Origin: Erysipelotrichaceae bacterium
GTDB taxonomy: Bacteria > Bacillota_I > Bacilli_A > Erysipelotrichales > Erysipelotrichaceae
DNA length: 32,140 bases
Reading direction: 5' to 3'
Assembly (NCBI GenBank): GCA_009773735.1
Contig: WSYG01000036.1
Location: 1-32,140, forward strand
This document shows, piece after piece, positions 1 through 9,946 of the stretch; position 1 is the first letter of the stretch; each line of letters starts with the position of its first letter. The notes below the pieces were generated by a model. That model had not been told where the DNA came from, did no database searches, and saw nothing but the letters and a program-made list of their open reading frames with translations. A program made the position numbers and the translations under genes.

Positions 1-124
1 GGACTCCTTTCGAATGAGTGTCGTAACTTTATTCTACGGCTTCCAATCCGTCTTTTACTACCCCTTCGAAAGTCTCACATCAATTGTAACTCTACAAAAC
101 TTTTTCGGTTTTAAAGTTACTTCA

Positions 125-153
125 TTGACATATACCGGTAATACATGTAAAAT
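125..153 (+). promoter_or_regulatory. Sigma-A-type promoter of the riboswitch transcript
   Basis: A consensus -35 box TTGACA (125-130) is followed after exactly 17 bp by TAAAAT (148-153), so transcription should start near 160, about 30 nt before the riboswitch core. The 124 bases to its left show no recognisable feature. Confidence 0.8.
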
Positions 154-189
154 TAAAGATGGTTTTGGTATTATGAATAACAATTGAAT

Positions 190-290
190 AACAGCGATAA
201 GGGCAAACCTGCTTAAAGGCAGGGACGCAAAGCCATAGGATCTAAGGTGCTTACCGGCACTATGATAGCCTGGTTGCCGTAATGATTGTA
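190..290 (+). promoter_or_regulatory. Cyclic di-GMP-I (GEMM) riboswitch
   Basis: The conserved GEMM-I core is present in order: GGCAAACC (202-209), a P2 stem CCTGC/GCAGG, then GGGACGCAAAGCC, CTAAGG, TATGATAGCC and the closing GGTTGCC (272-278), which pairs with the opening strand. Such RNAs bind cyclic di-GMP and control the downstream gene by transcription termination or translation. A terminator follows 10 nt later. No gene now follows on this strand, because the mobile element begins right after the ribosome binding site. The assignment rests on motif identity and is strong; whether ligand turns expression on or off cannot be read here. Confidence 0.93.
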
Positions 291-295
291 TGACT

Positions 296-326
296 AAATC
301 TGCCCTTTTAGGGGCAGATTTTTTTA
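296..326 (+). terminator. Riboswitch-linked intrinsic terminator
   Basis: A perfect 10-bp stem (AAATCTGCCC, 296-305, with GGGCAGATTT, 312-321) is followed by an uninterrupted T-run. It lies directly after the c-di-GMP aptamer, so it is the likely expression platform. Confidence 0.9.
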
Positions 327-358
327 TTCAAGCGCAGTGACTGACCTAATTGATATAC

Positions 359-365
359 AAGGAGG
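359..365 (+). promoter_or_regulatory. Orphan Shine-Dalgarno sequence of the riboswitch-controlled gene
   Basis: AAGGAGG stands 33 nt after the riboswitch terminator on the same strand. No ATG, GTG or TTG start follows at a normal distance. The next bases are the 3' end of an opposite-strand gene (stop at 371-373). This looks like the leader of a gene cut off at its start codon by insertion of the adjacent element (inference). Confidence 0.6.
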
Positions 366-370
366 AAGTA

Positions 371-694
371 CTATTTTTTTAACAGAGCTTCCACAGTCGC
401 AGTAATAACATCGATCTCGTGTTGATCACAAAGGGATAACAATCTATTCAAATTTCTATTTTGGGTGTTATTACTTTCCTGCTCTGGGTAGAAAATTGCA
501 TCTGCTGATAAGCCTAGTTTTCGAATAAGGCGGAATAGGACATCATAGCTTGGTTTCTTGTTTTCGTTTTCGATAGACATAAGATAGCGGGGGGTTATGT
601 TTATGATTTCCGATAATTGCTCCCGAGTCAGGCCTTTATATTTTCGAGCCTCCTTGAGGACATCGCCAAGTTTATCAAAATTATTATGCTCCAT
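371..694 (-). CDS. XRE-family transcriptional regulator
   Basis: This 107-residue protein carries a Cro/C1-type helix-turn-helix near residues 10-65, with recognisable text around LTREQLSEIINITPRYLMSI and a conserved hydrophobic stretch before LGLSADAIF. Its C-terminus (residues 75-107) is short and of unknown role. The start is supported by a GAGGTGAT ribosome binding site 5 nt upstream. It lies at the left border of the recombinase element and reads against the other element genes, a position where such regulators commonly control the element's excision genes (inference). The DNA-binding family is clear; the target is unknown. Confidence 0.85.
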   Translation of the reverse strand: MEHNNFDKLGDVLKEARKYKGLTREQLSEIINITPRYLMSIENENKKPSYDVLFRLIRKLGLSADAIFYPEQESNNTQNRNLNRLLSLCDQHEIDVITATVEALLKK

Positions 695-902
695 TGGATC
701 ACCTCAAATAACAGTCTACAGTTCTGGTATAGATAGTAAAACGATATTACAATTCTATATAAATAGGAGCCAGTAGTTCTTAATGCTGTTTGTGTCTACT
801 GCTCAGGGATAAAACTTGCATGGTTAAAAGTAAATTTGGTGGGTGAACACAATCGCGTCATGTAAAAAGTCCCCATCAAGTTTGCAGATTGGAGGGGGCA
901 TT

Positions 903-965
903 ATGCTTACCAGATATGCTTTTGACAACCAGTTGCAGTTTATTCTGATTAGTGCTTCGGCATAA
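903..965 (+). CDS. Possible 20-residue leader peptide
   Basis: An ATG follows a strong GGAGGGGG site (892-899) and opens a 20-codon frame ending at TAA 963-965. The last codons overlap a hairpin (GCTTCG 954-959 with CGAAGC 966-971). A peptide ending inside a hairpin suggests a leader, but a remnant of a decayed gene is as likely. The rest of 700-1100 shows no longer frame and no recognisable feature. Confidence 0.3.
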   Translation: MLTRYAFDNQLQFILISASA

Positions 966-1100
966 CGAAGCAGACATTCTTTATCTCTGTTTTACCATTC
1001 ATAAAACTGAACTGTTAAAAAAAGCCTACTCTATCCATCGGATTATTATAACCACTATGTAGAACTATCAGTACTTATTAATAGGAATCGAAAAGTCACT

Positions 1101-1137
1101 AACGCTTATTTGGACTATCGCCAAGTAAGCGTTTTTT
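1101..1137 (+). terminator. Intrinsic terminator before the sigma-like gene
   Basis: An 8-bp perfect stem AACGCTTA (1101-1108) with TAAGCGTT (1126-1133), extended inward by TTGG/CCAA, is followed by a T-run to 1137. It would end transcripts from the left, or act as an attenuator for the gene at 1220. Confidence 0.8.
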
Positions 1138-1175
1138 GTTGTAAAGAAGAGAATCCAGTCGGATGTCGCTCACCG

Positions 1176-1212
1176 CCTCCATTTTGATTTTTCAAAAAAA
1201 TCAAAATGGAGG
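1176..1212 (+). promoter_or_regulatory. 17-bp perfect hairpin masking the ribosome binding site of the sigma-like gene
   Basis: Bases 1176-1192 are the exact reverse complement of 1196-1212, leaving a 3-nt loop (CAA). The right arm ends in GGAGG (1208-1212), the only ribosome binding site for the ATG at 1220. In RNA the site would be fully paired, so translation should depend on something that opens the stem. The inverted repeat is seen directly; the control role is inferred. Confidence 0.75.
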
Positions 1213-1219
1213 TAAAGCA

Positions 1220-1663
1220 ATGAAAATCATAAACATACGACAAATTTACCCTTTTTACACATCAGATTGTTTTTGCGAAGTTTCAGACGAAATTGCAGAA
1301 CAACTAAGACAGTATGATCAACAAGACCACGCAGACTATGAACGCAGACGTATCCACAAAGCGTACTATTCTCTCGACGCTAACGACGGCATCGAAGATG
1401 AAATCGTCCTGTTGGTTTTATCGCCCGAGGAAATCTATGAGCGAAAACTATCCAATCAGGAATTGTACGCCGCTATTAACAGTCTGCCAGAAAAACAGGC
1501 GCATCGTATCTATGCATACTTCTTTCTTGGCATAAACAAGGCTGAAATTGCCCGGATTGAAGGTGTGAGTAAAACTGCGATAACACATTCCATTAAACAA
1601 GGATTAAAAAGCATGGGAAAATTTTTAGATGGATTTCCCCGAGAGGGTTACCTTTTCCCCTGA
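1220..1663 (+). CDS. Sigma-70 region 4-like protein of the mobile element
   Basis: The protein has 147 residues. The C-terminal half holds a region-4-type helix-turn-helix (LPEKQAHRIYAYFFLG, then KAEIARIEGVSKTAI), as in the small sigma-like proteins carried by many clostridial conjugative and mobilizable elements. No core-binding region 2 is seen, so it is probably a DNA-binding regulator rather than a full sigma factor. The start at 1220 is preferred over an ATG at 1163 because GGAGG ends 7 nt before it and family members begin MKIINIR-like. The upstream alternative would run through the hairpin. Confidence 0.8.
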   Translation: MKIINIRQIYPFYTSDCFCEVSDEIAEQLRQYDQQDHADYERRRIHKAYYSLDANDGIEDEIVLLVLSPEEIYERKLSNQELYAAINSLPEKQAHRIYAYFFLGINKAEIARIEGVSKTAITHSIKQGLKSMGKFLDGFPREGYLFP

Positions 1664-1676
1664 AAATCTGCTGGAT

Positions 1677-2170
1677 ATTAGAGGGACAACTTCTACCCTC
1701 TCAACTGAACCTTGACAACTGAATAGGCGTCTTTCCGGTACGTTCCCCGTATGTCCCGAGGAGGGAAAGCCAGATTGCAGGTACGCCAAGACCACCTGTC
1801 CGGCATCAAGCTGGATGGCAGCCGATAGATCAATGCCGCTCTTGCGGATTAGATGAAGGTATGGTGCGAGCGACTAATACCCGTGCATAAATAAATGCCG
1901 GCAGCATTTAAGGCGAAAACACATACGAAGGGATAATGATACTTCCGTCCAGCCACAGCCCTGCCTGAAAGCAGGATCACGCAATGGGGGCGGCTTGCAG
2001 AGAACCTGGGAGGGGTGAAATTCCCATGAGGACGGTCAAAGCCACCGTCCGCCGGATAAGGCTAGAAAAAGATAAAACCAAAACAGAGAATGTGGCATGG
2101 GGTATGCTTGTATTAAGCGTATGCATATGCGTATCCAAAACACAGGCATACCCTAAATGCCGCATTTCTT
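1677..2170 (+). ncRNA. Structured non-coding stretch within the element (candidate RNA)
   Basis: About 500 bases between the sigma-like gene and tnpW hold no convincing gene but a series of hairpins: GAGGG/CCCTC (1681-1700), CTTTCC/GGAAAG (1731-1769) with an inner GTACG/CGTAT, AAATGC/GCATTT (893-909 of the second kilobase, i.e. 1893-1909), CCTGC/GCAGG (1960-1975) and GGACGGT/ACCGTCC (2030-2050). The last is GGGTATGC/GCATACCC (2100-2153), extended by GGCAT/ATGCC, ending about 15 nt before the tnpW ribosome binding site. Base composition is GC-rich relative to the host. It may be a leader or a conserved element RNA. I do not recognise a named family; no group II intron domain V or intron protein is present. 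Confidence 0.4.
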
Positions 2171-2191
2171 ACCATATGGAGGTGTAACAAT

Positions 2192-2374
2192 ATGTCTGCG
2201 CTCACGCAAAAGCAGCTTCAAACAGGTGGGCAGCATAATGTCCGTATAGGCTCTACCACCTTTATTGTGTCTTCTCATTTTAATGAAAAGTCAAAAGAAA
2301 ATCTAAGCTCCAAGCTCATCCGACTGGTCGGAAAAGAATACGAGAAAGATAGTAAACCTGAAATCGCAGATTAG
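2192..2374 (+). CDS. tnpW: TnpW-like transposon-encoded protein
   Basis: This 60-residue protein matches the small TnpW proteins of Tn4451-type elements, with the characteristic centre VRIGSTTFIVSSHF followed by a lysine-rich KSKENLSSKLIRL region. The function of TnpW is not established; it travels next to the large serine recombinase genes. GGAGGT lies 8 nt before the ATG. It precedes the two recombinase-type genes in the same direction with an 80-nt gap. Confidence 0.75.
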   Translation: MSALTQKQLQTGGQHNVRIGSTTFIVSSHFNEKSKENLSSKLIRLVGKEYEKDSKPEIAD

Positions 2375-2454
2375 ACAGCAGGCAGTATAAGAGGGTATCA
2401 TTGTTGTGATACTGAACCCCTGACTGGTTTGGCTGTCGGAAATGGAGGTTTAAG

Positions 2455-4523
<2,069 letters not shown>

Positions 4524-4548
4524 CAACAAGTGTTATGCCATTGTGTAA

Positions 4549-4719
4549 AGAACTTTACTTCTTTACGACACCCCACCTAATGCGGAGTTCCTTTTGGTGT
4601 ATAGCGAGGTTGTTTTAGTCAATCTTCAAAACATTCCCGATTGGTCCTTATCTTTAAATCAAACTCCACTTTCGTACATACAAGAAGGCTCATATTCATT
4701 GAAGAAGGAGATTGGGTAA
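4549..4719 (+). pseudogene. Start-less gene fragment right of the recombinase element
   Basis: A 56-codon open frame without a start codon runs to TAA 4717-4719 and reads like protein (NAEFLLVYSEVVLVNLQ, then NIPDWSLSLNQ). It starts just past the recombinase stop, after a hairpin (GTAAAGAA/TTCTTTAC, 4545-4567). It is on the same strand as the orphaned riboswitch at the other end of the element, so it could be the rest of the riboswitch-controlled gene. I do not recognise the family. Bases 4720-4848 hold no further feature. Confidence 0.35.
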
Positions 4720-4848
4720 TCGACTAAATCGATCTGGATTCTCTTTACTAACATGGACTTCATTTGTGCTTGGACTTTTCAATGACCCTGATCTTCATAA
4801 TACATGCCAAAATTGAGTTAGTTTTGCATCGATAAGCATCAAGTTTGT

Positions 4849-5334
4849 TTACTGACTTACTAACCCTTTGTTTTTTAACACTTCGATAAGTCTTACAGTG
4901 TATAGGTTGATGTGTTCCTCAAGGAAATTTGTATCTTCGCCAACAATTTTCTCGGGTGTAAATGTCTCTTCGACAACTCCATTTTTGACCACAACATAGG
5001 TTGGGGTCGCGTTGGGCTTACTAACTAATTTGTATAACTTTTGGAGCAGGCTATCAGAAGTCTTGTTCATTTCAATGTAATACATTGGTACTCCAGTTCG
5101 ACGGACGACTTCATTGTTAATTGACTTCATGAATTGGCAGGCTCCACAAATTGAACTGCCGAAATAGAAGAAAAAGGTTTCCTTATTTTCAAGCAATTCT
5201 ACAATGTAGGTTGGTTTTACTTGAGTAATCTCGGTTGTACTGGCGGCTTTGTCCGCGACTTTTTCAGGGATACCGTCAGAGCATCCAGTTAACAGTAATA
5301 AAGTAATCGAAATGAGTAATAGTGTTTTTTTCAT
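4849..5334 (-). CDS. Thioredoxin-fold lipoprotein
   Basis: The 161-residue product begins with a lipoprotein signal peptide (lipobox LLTGC, Cys18), so it should be anchored outside the membrane. The thioredoxin active site is CGAC (Cys63, Cys66), preceded by a hydrophobic strand FFFYFGSS. The cis-proline motif ATPTYVVV follows at about 110. This is a thiol-disulfide oxidoreductase. It directly follows the CcdA-like gene (36-nt gap), which would supply electrons across the membrane, so the two probably form one extracytoplasmic thiol-reducing pair. The link to the upstream cadmium/zinc exporter suggests repair of metal-stressed thiols (inference). Confidence 0.85.
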   Translation of the reverse strand: MKKTLLLISITLLLLTGCSDGIPEKVADKAASTTEITQVKPTYIVELLENKETFFFYFGSSICGACQFMKSINNEVVRRTGVPMYYIEMNKTSDSLLQKLYKLVSKPNATPTYVVVKNGVVEETFTPEKIVGEDTNFLEEHINLYTVRLIEVLKNKGLVSQ

Positions 5335-5370
5335 AGGGTTTACCTGTCTTTCTTTTGATACTTAATTCAA

Positions 5371-6558
5371 TCAGAATTTAAGCATTAACCATTCCGGTTT
5401 TAAAACCATGATAATTGCTAGAGTAATCATCACTATCCCACCAACCAAATGAGACCAACGTGAATACTTGGTGGAGATACCTGTCAGTTGTGTGGTCTTC
5501 ATCGCAATGATGAAAACGATTATATCATCGGCGATGAAGAATGCAAGATAGAGTAGCAAATACAGGATCTTCTCGATGCCAGTCATATTTTGGATTGACA
5601 GTACCTGCGTATACAGGACCGGTAGTCCAGCGGAACAAATCAGTTCGACCAGGTTGACTGAGATGGCTAATGCAACGACGCCGATCGCAGCCAAAACAAA
5701 TACTGGCTGACTGAAGATTTCTTTGATGCGTTTTGAGATCTTCTTGCGTTTTCGATCATCGATAACTTCGCAACCTGGAGGTGTCAAAATGTATTCGCGG
5801 ATATTGAAGATTCCACCGGCCACGGCAATCGCCGCTATGAACCAACGTAGATAGGTGATCGTCCCAAACAAAATGGTGATGTTGAGCCAAGTCAGCATGA
5901 AACTGAAATACATGACGGCCGTGGTCGCTAAGAACAGACCACCTAAGAACCATCGTTTCCAGGATTGTTCAAGATGGAAAAGCATACTGATCAACAGTAA
6001 TAAGACCCACATTGCACATGGATTAAAACCGTCTAGAGTTCCTAATACGATGCCTAATAACGGTAATGAAATGCTTTTCGCATTCACTTCTCCAAAAAAT
6101 GGCAAGGTAATGTTCGCATTGTCCGGGTTGATATCGAACCCAGAGCCTGGCTTTACAAACCCCAGCAGTTCACCAATAACGTCCTTACCATTGTTGTCGC
6201 GGAAATACTTCAATGATGCCGCAATGTTGGCTTCAGTTGATCCTTTAGTGAAACCAACAATCATTTTGCGGCCGATGATCAGTGTTGGGGTCGATCTTAT
6301 TTCGATATCGAGTATCTCTTTTAGTTGTTTAAGTAGTTTTTGATTTTCAACATCGAAAGCTACCTCATAACGATGGACGACGAGATTTGGATCTGACGCT
6401 TCAAGTTCATCTAGGTATTTACTCTCTGCAGCACAAACAAGGCATCCTTCGGCTTCAAAGAAATAGATATGAGTTTTATCATCATACGCTTTCACCGTGA
6501 TCCCGCTGGTATACACTGCCATCATCACTGCAAGAATCAATACTATTTTTCTAAACAT
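5371..6558 (-). CDS. Thioredoxin-CcdA/DsbD-like fusion membrane protein
   Basis: The 395-residue protein has a signal segment, then an extracytoplasmic thioredoxin-like domain (about 28-120) with GCLVC (Cys39, Cys42) and cis-proline STPTLIIG. A polytopic membrane part (about 165-395) of the CcdA/DsbD type follows, with the two membrane cysteines in FNPCAMW and LICSAGLP. Such proteins pass electrons from cytoplasmic thioredoxin to partners outside the membrane. Here acceptor and transporter are fused, and a second thioredoxin lipoprotein follows. It lies 126 nt after cadA on the same strand. Whether it shares the cadC promoter is unproven. Confidence 0.85.
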   Translation of the reverse strand: MFRKIVLILAVMMAVYTSGITVKAYDDKTHIYFFEAEGCLVCAAESKYLDELEASDPNLVVHRYEVAFDVENQKLLKQLKEILDIEIRSTPTLIIGRKMIVGFTKGSTEANIAASLKYFRDNNGKDVIGELLGFVKPGSGFDINPDNANITLPFFGEVNAKSISLPLLGIVLGTLDGFNPCAMWVLLLLISMLFHLEQSWKRWFLGGLFLATTAVMYFSFMLTWLNITILFGTITYLRWFIAAIAVAGGIFNIREYILTPPGCEVIDDRKRKKISKRIKEIFSQPVFVLAAIGVVALAISVNLVELICSAGLPVLYTQVLSIQNMTGIEKILYLLLYLAFFIADDIIVFIIAMKTTQLTGISTKYSRWSHLVGGIVMITLAIIMVLKPEWLMLKF

Positions 6559-6684
6559 CGATGTATCTCGCTTTCTAACGCGACTTAGTTCAAATTACCC
6601 GCGTTCCTTATTTGGATTTCCATTTAAATTATTTTATTGATCACGGGCTGGTCAAACGTTTAGTTGGATATTAACGAACTCTTG

Positions 6685-9069
6685 TTAAAGACCTTTTACA
6701 TTCATAACGCGCATTGCGTTAAGTACAGCAAGCAATGCAACACCACTATCTGCAAATACTGCTTCCCACATTGTAGAGACTCCTAGTGCTCCTAAAACCA
6801 AAAAGATTAACTTAACTCCAAGCGCGAAAGAAATATTTTGCAGGACTATTATCCGCGTTTTTTGAGCTACTCGAATTGCAGTGGCTATTCTAGAAGGTTC
6901 ATCGGTCATAAGAACGATATCTGCAGCTTCGATGGCAGCATCTGATCCTAATCCTCCCATTGCGATTCCAATATCGGCTCTGGCTAAGACAGGGGCATCA
7001 TTAATACCGTCACCGACAAACACCACGATTCCCCTTTTTGATTTCTGCTTATTCAGCAATTCAATTTGATCAACTTTATCAGCGGGAAGTAACTCTGAGT
7101 AAACCTCATCAAGTCCAAGTTGTTTTCCAATTTTTTCTCCCACATCTTTACTGTCTCCGGTTAACATAACAGTTTTCTTAACTCCCAGCGCCTTTAGCTC
7201 TTTGATGGCAGCCACCGAATCTTCTTTTACTTCATCAGAAATTACGATGTAACCTTCGTATTTTTGTTCAATTGCCACATGAATAATCGTTCCAAGAGTA
7301 TCAGGATTAAGACATTCGATCTTCTCTTGTACCATTAATTTCAAATTACCTACGAGTATTTCCTTGCCTCTAACATTTACTTTCATTCCAAAACCAGGAA
7401 TTTCCTGATAATTCTTAATCAATTCACTTTCAATTTTCTTATTGTATGCAGAAAGTACAGATTGAGCTATTGGATGAGTTGAGAAACTTTCAGCGTATGC
7501 GACATACTCAAGCAGTTCATCATCTGAATAATCCCCATATGATTTCATTTTCGTTACTTTGAAAACGCCTTTCGTCAAGGTTCCTGTTTTGTCAAATACA
7601 ACGGTTTCTACATAATTTAATGCTTCTAGGTAATTACTTCCTTTTACTAGGATCCCTCGCTTTGACGCACCTCCAATTCCTCCAAAGAATCCCAAAGGTA
7701 TCGAGATGACCAAGGCACAAGGGCATGAAATAACCAAAAATACGAGAGCTCTATAAATCCATGTATCAAAAGTTGCCCCTGGAATCAATAAGGGCGGCAA
7801 AATCGCAAGAGCAAGAGCGGCAAAGACCACCACCGGTGTATAGTAACCGGCAAATTTGCTGATAAATTTCTCAGTAGGCGCTTTCTTACTGCTGGCATTT
7901 TGAATCAAATCCAGTATTTTGGAAACCGTTGATTCGGAAAAGTTTTTTGTCACCTTAATGGTTAAAACACCATTCATATTGATAAACCCACTTAATGCTA
8001 CACTTCCAGGTTCAAGTTCTCTTGGAATAGATTCACCAGTAAGCGATGCTGTATCAACCATAGAATATCCATCAATGACTTCTCCATCAAGGGGAATACG
8101 TTCTCCAGGTTTGACAACGATGGTATCTCCTACTACTACCTCTTCGGGCAAAACTTTTTTGAGCTCGCCACCCACGACTAGATTTACAAAATCTGGCCTG
8201 ATATCCATCAAAGCAGCGATTGATTTTCTGGAGTGTCCAACAGCCAAGTCTTGGAATAATTCGCCAACCATATAAAACAGCATTACAGCCACACCCTCTG
8301 GGTATTGTCCAATCGCAAAAGCACCGATCGTTGCAACACTCATCAAAAAGAATTCACTGAATATCTGCCCGCGGACAACTCCTTTAATTGCGTGCAGAAC
8401 AACTTCGCCTCCAACAATGACATAACTCACTAAGAAAACAAGTAGTTCATACGGTGCTGGAAATTTGAAGATCAAACCGATAGCGAAAATCGAACCACCA
8501 AGTATAAACCTGATGATCTTTTTCTTTATTTCGTCATCGTCATCACTTTCCTCAACCTCACCTTTTCCCGATATTTTTTCAGGTTTCGACAATTCGACTT
8601 TTGACTTATTACCAAAAATGACTTTTATCTCCGGTTCAATCTTGGTCGCAACTTTCTTCACGTTCAAATTCAGTTCGGTGAGATCGATCCCTTCCATGAT
8701 GTCCATTGTAATTTTCTGAGTGGCAAAATCAACATTCACTGATCTAACACCCTCTAGTTTCTTAATTTCATTTTCAATCTTGATCGCACAACTTGCACAT
8801 GACAACCCCTCGAGGTTGGCCACAAGATTAGCTTCTCTTTTTTTCCCTTGCTCAACTAGTACAACATCTGGCTCATATTTACTAATTATGCTTCTTATTT
8901 TAGGTAATACGTCTGTCAGTTTTGATTCATCCTCAATTTGTAACTGAAGTGTTTTAGTGACGAAATTAATCGATGCATCCACACCTTCGATTCGGTTGAC
9001 ATCATTTTGGATCTTTGCCGCACAATTTGCGCAGTCTAACCCTTCAAGCAAAAATGATTTCGTTTCCAT
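6685..9069 (-). CDS. cadA: Cd/Zn/Pb-exporting P1B-type ATPase
   Basis: The 794-residue protein has two N-terminal heavy-metal domains with metal-binding GLDCANC (Cys13, Cys16) and GLSCASC. Membrane helices follow, then the TGES phosphatase motif and the transmembrane metal site SCPCALVISIPLGF. The phosphorylation motif DKTGTLTKG, HP in FSTHPIAQ and [20 protein letters not shown] complete it. The CPC followed by SIP and the end of the protein fit the Zn/Cd/Pb (P1B-2) group rather than copper. Its ATG is 2 nt past the cadC stop, with the ribosome binding site AAGGAG inside the end of cadC, so the two are one operon induced by the same metals. Confidence 0.93.
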   Translation of the reverse strand: METKSFLLEGLDCANCAAKIQNDVNRIEGVDASINFVTKTLQLQIEDESKLTDVLPKIRSIISKYEPDVVLVEQGKKREANLVANLEGLSCASCAIKIENEIKKLEGVRSVNVDFATQKITMDIMEGIDLTELNLNVKKVATKIEPEIKVIFGNKSKVELSKPEKISGKGEVEESDDDDEIKKKIIRFILGGSIFAIGLIFKFPAPYELLVFLVSYVIVGGEVVLHAIKGVVRGQIFSEFFLMSVATIGAFAIGQYPEGVAVMLFYMVGELFQDLAVGHSRKSIAALMDIRPDFVNLVVGGELKKVLPEEVVVGDTIVVKPGERIPLDGEVIDGYSMVDTASLTGESIPRELEPGSVALSGFINMNGVLTIKVTKNFSESTVSKILDLIQNASSKKAPTEKFISKFAGYYTPVVVFAALALAILPPLLIPGATFDTWIYRALVFLVISCPCALVISIPLGFFGGIGGASKRGILVKGSNYLEALNYVETVVFDKTGTLTKGVFKVTKMKSYGDYSDDELLEYVAYAESFSTHPIAQSVLSAYNKKIESELIKNYQEIPGFGMKVNVRGKEILVGNLKLMVQEKIECLNPDTLGTIIHVAIEQKYEGYIVISDEVKEDSVAAIKELKALGVKKTVMLTGDSKDVGEKIGKQLGLDEVYSELLPADKVDQIELLNKQKSKRGIVVFVGDGINDAPVLARADIGIAMGGLGSDAAIEAADIVLMTDEPSRIATAIRVAQKTRIIVLQNISFALGVKLIFLVLGALGVSTMWEAVFADSGVALLAVLNAMRVMNVKGL

Positions 9070-9071
9070 AC

Positions 9072-9446
9072 TTATATTTCTCCTTCTGAGATATGGTTCA
9101 TCGCTTGATTAAAAATCTGCTGTACATGGTCATCACTAAGTGAGTAGAAAACAATTTTACCTTCTCTCCTGAATTTAACTAGATTAACTTGCTTTAGAAC
9201 TCTCAGTTGATGCGAAATGGCAGATTGAGTCATGTTTAGAAGAACAGAAATATCACAAACACATAACTCTGACTCATAAAGTGCCCACAGAATTTTAACT
9301 CTTGTAGAATCACTGAAAACTTTAAATAATTCAGCCAGTTTATAAAGCACTTCAGTTTCTGGCATCTTTACCCTAACTTGATCCACAATCTCACTGTGAA
9401 TAACATCACAATCGCAATTTTCTACAACCTGCCTTCTCTCAGTCAT
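9072..9446 (-). CDS. cadC: CadC-type ArsR/SmtB metal-sensing repressor
   Basis: The 124-residue protein is a winged-helix ArsR/SmtB repressor (FKVFSDSTRVKILWAL, then ISVLLNMTQSAISHQLRVL). It has the CadC cysteine set: an N-terminal pair in ENCDCD (Cys11, Cys13) and ELCVCD (Cys62, Cys64), which sense Cd, Pb or Zn and release DNA. The start at 9446 is preferred over 9530 because GGAGG lies 8 nt before it. The longer frame would also run through the promoter and operator. It leads the operon with cadA and represses itself (inference from family). Confidence 0.92.
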   Translation of the reverse strand: MTERRQVVENCDCDVIHSEIVDQVRVKMPETEVLYKLAELFKVFSDSTRVKILWALYESELCVCDISVLLNMTQSAISHQLRVLKQVNLVKFRREGKIVFYSLSDDHVQQIFNQAMNHISEGEI

Positions 9447-9461
9447 TTTCCAACGCCTCCA

Positions 9462-9530
9462 AACATATGAACACTTGAACATACGGTCATATGTTGTTTC
9501 TATTTTAGTATATCTATAGAATCTTGTCAA
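9462..9530 (-). promoter_or_regulatory. cadCA promoter and candidate CadC operator
   Basis: On the minus strand a TTGACA -35 (9525-9530) is followed after 17 bp by TAAAAT (9502-9507). Directly downstream is an inverted repeat, AACATATGA (9462-9470) with TCATATGTT (9487-9495), 9 bp perfect around a 16-bp spacer. It covers the transcription start, where a bound ArsR-family repressor would block RNA polymerase. The sequence resembles the ATATGAA half sites of SmtB/CadC operators. Promoter confidence is high; repressor identity is inferred from the adjacent gene. Confidence 0.85.
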
Positions 9531-9642
9531 TAATTGTCTATTTCAAATTGAATTGTAATATTGATTTGCTTTGAATAAATAGAAGATTCAATTTTATGTT
9601 GCATACCTAAATGCTGCTCATTATTTTTTAGTTACCCCCTGT

Positions 9643-9732
9643 TCAGGAAAATTGAGTTAAATCTGCGATATAGTCGTCATAGACAATGTGGAAAGTGCTC
9701 TCATACCATTCGCCATAATTAGTAAAACCCGC
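9643..9732 (-). pseudogene. Unrecognised 29-codon protein remnant
   Basis: Between stops there is an open frame without a start codon. It reads as a protein C-terminus (GFTNYGEWYESTFHIVYDDY) and ends TGA. It is probably the tail of a lost gene. The rest of 9541-9922 shows no gene, repeat or RNA that I can support. Confidence 0.25.
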
Positions 9733-9946
9733 TTAGAAATGCAAACATAATGTCAATAGATTTTACTACTTTGACACATTTGGTGAGTATTACTAGTAAA
9801 CTTTAAATTTGTATAGTCTAGTTTTGTCTTGATTTTAGCTATGAGAACATGAAATGACGACTCCAATAATCATTTCCTCAGCCATAGTGAACAACCCACT
9901 TAAAGAGTCTGTTCATTCAATTGTGACAGTTAATAAAAGGGTCATA

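Noticed and set aside
1977-2187. Frames of 60-67 codons on both strands in the structured region
   Set aside because: No ribosome sites, no family resemblance, and they mirror each other across hairpins.
1677-2190. Group II intron remnant
   Set aside because: No intron-encoded protein and no recognisable domain V sequence.
9447-9530. Longer cadC frame starting at 9530
   Set aside because: It would translate the promoter and operator; the ATG at 9446 has a good ribosome site and gives the normal CadC length.
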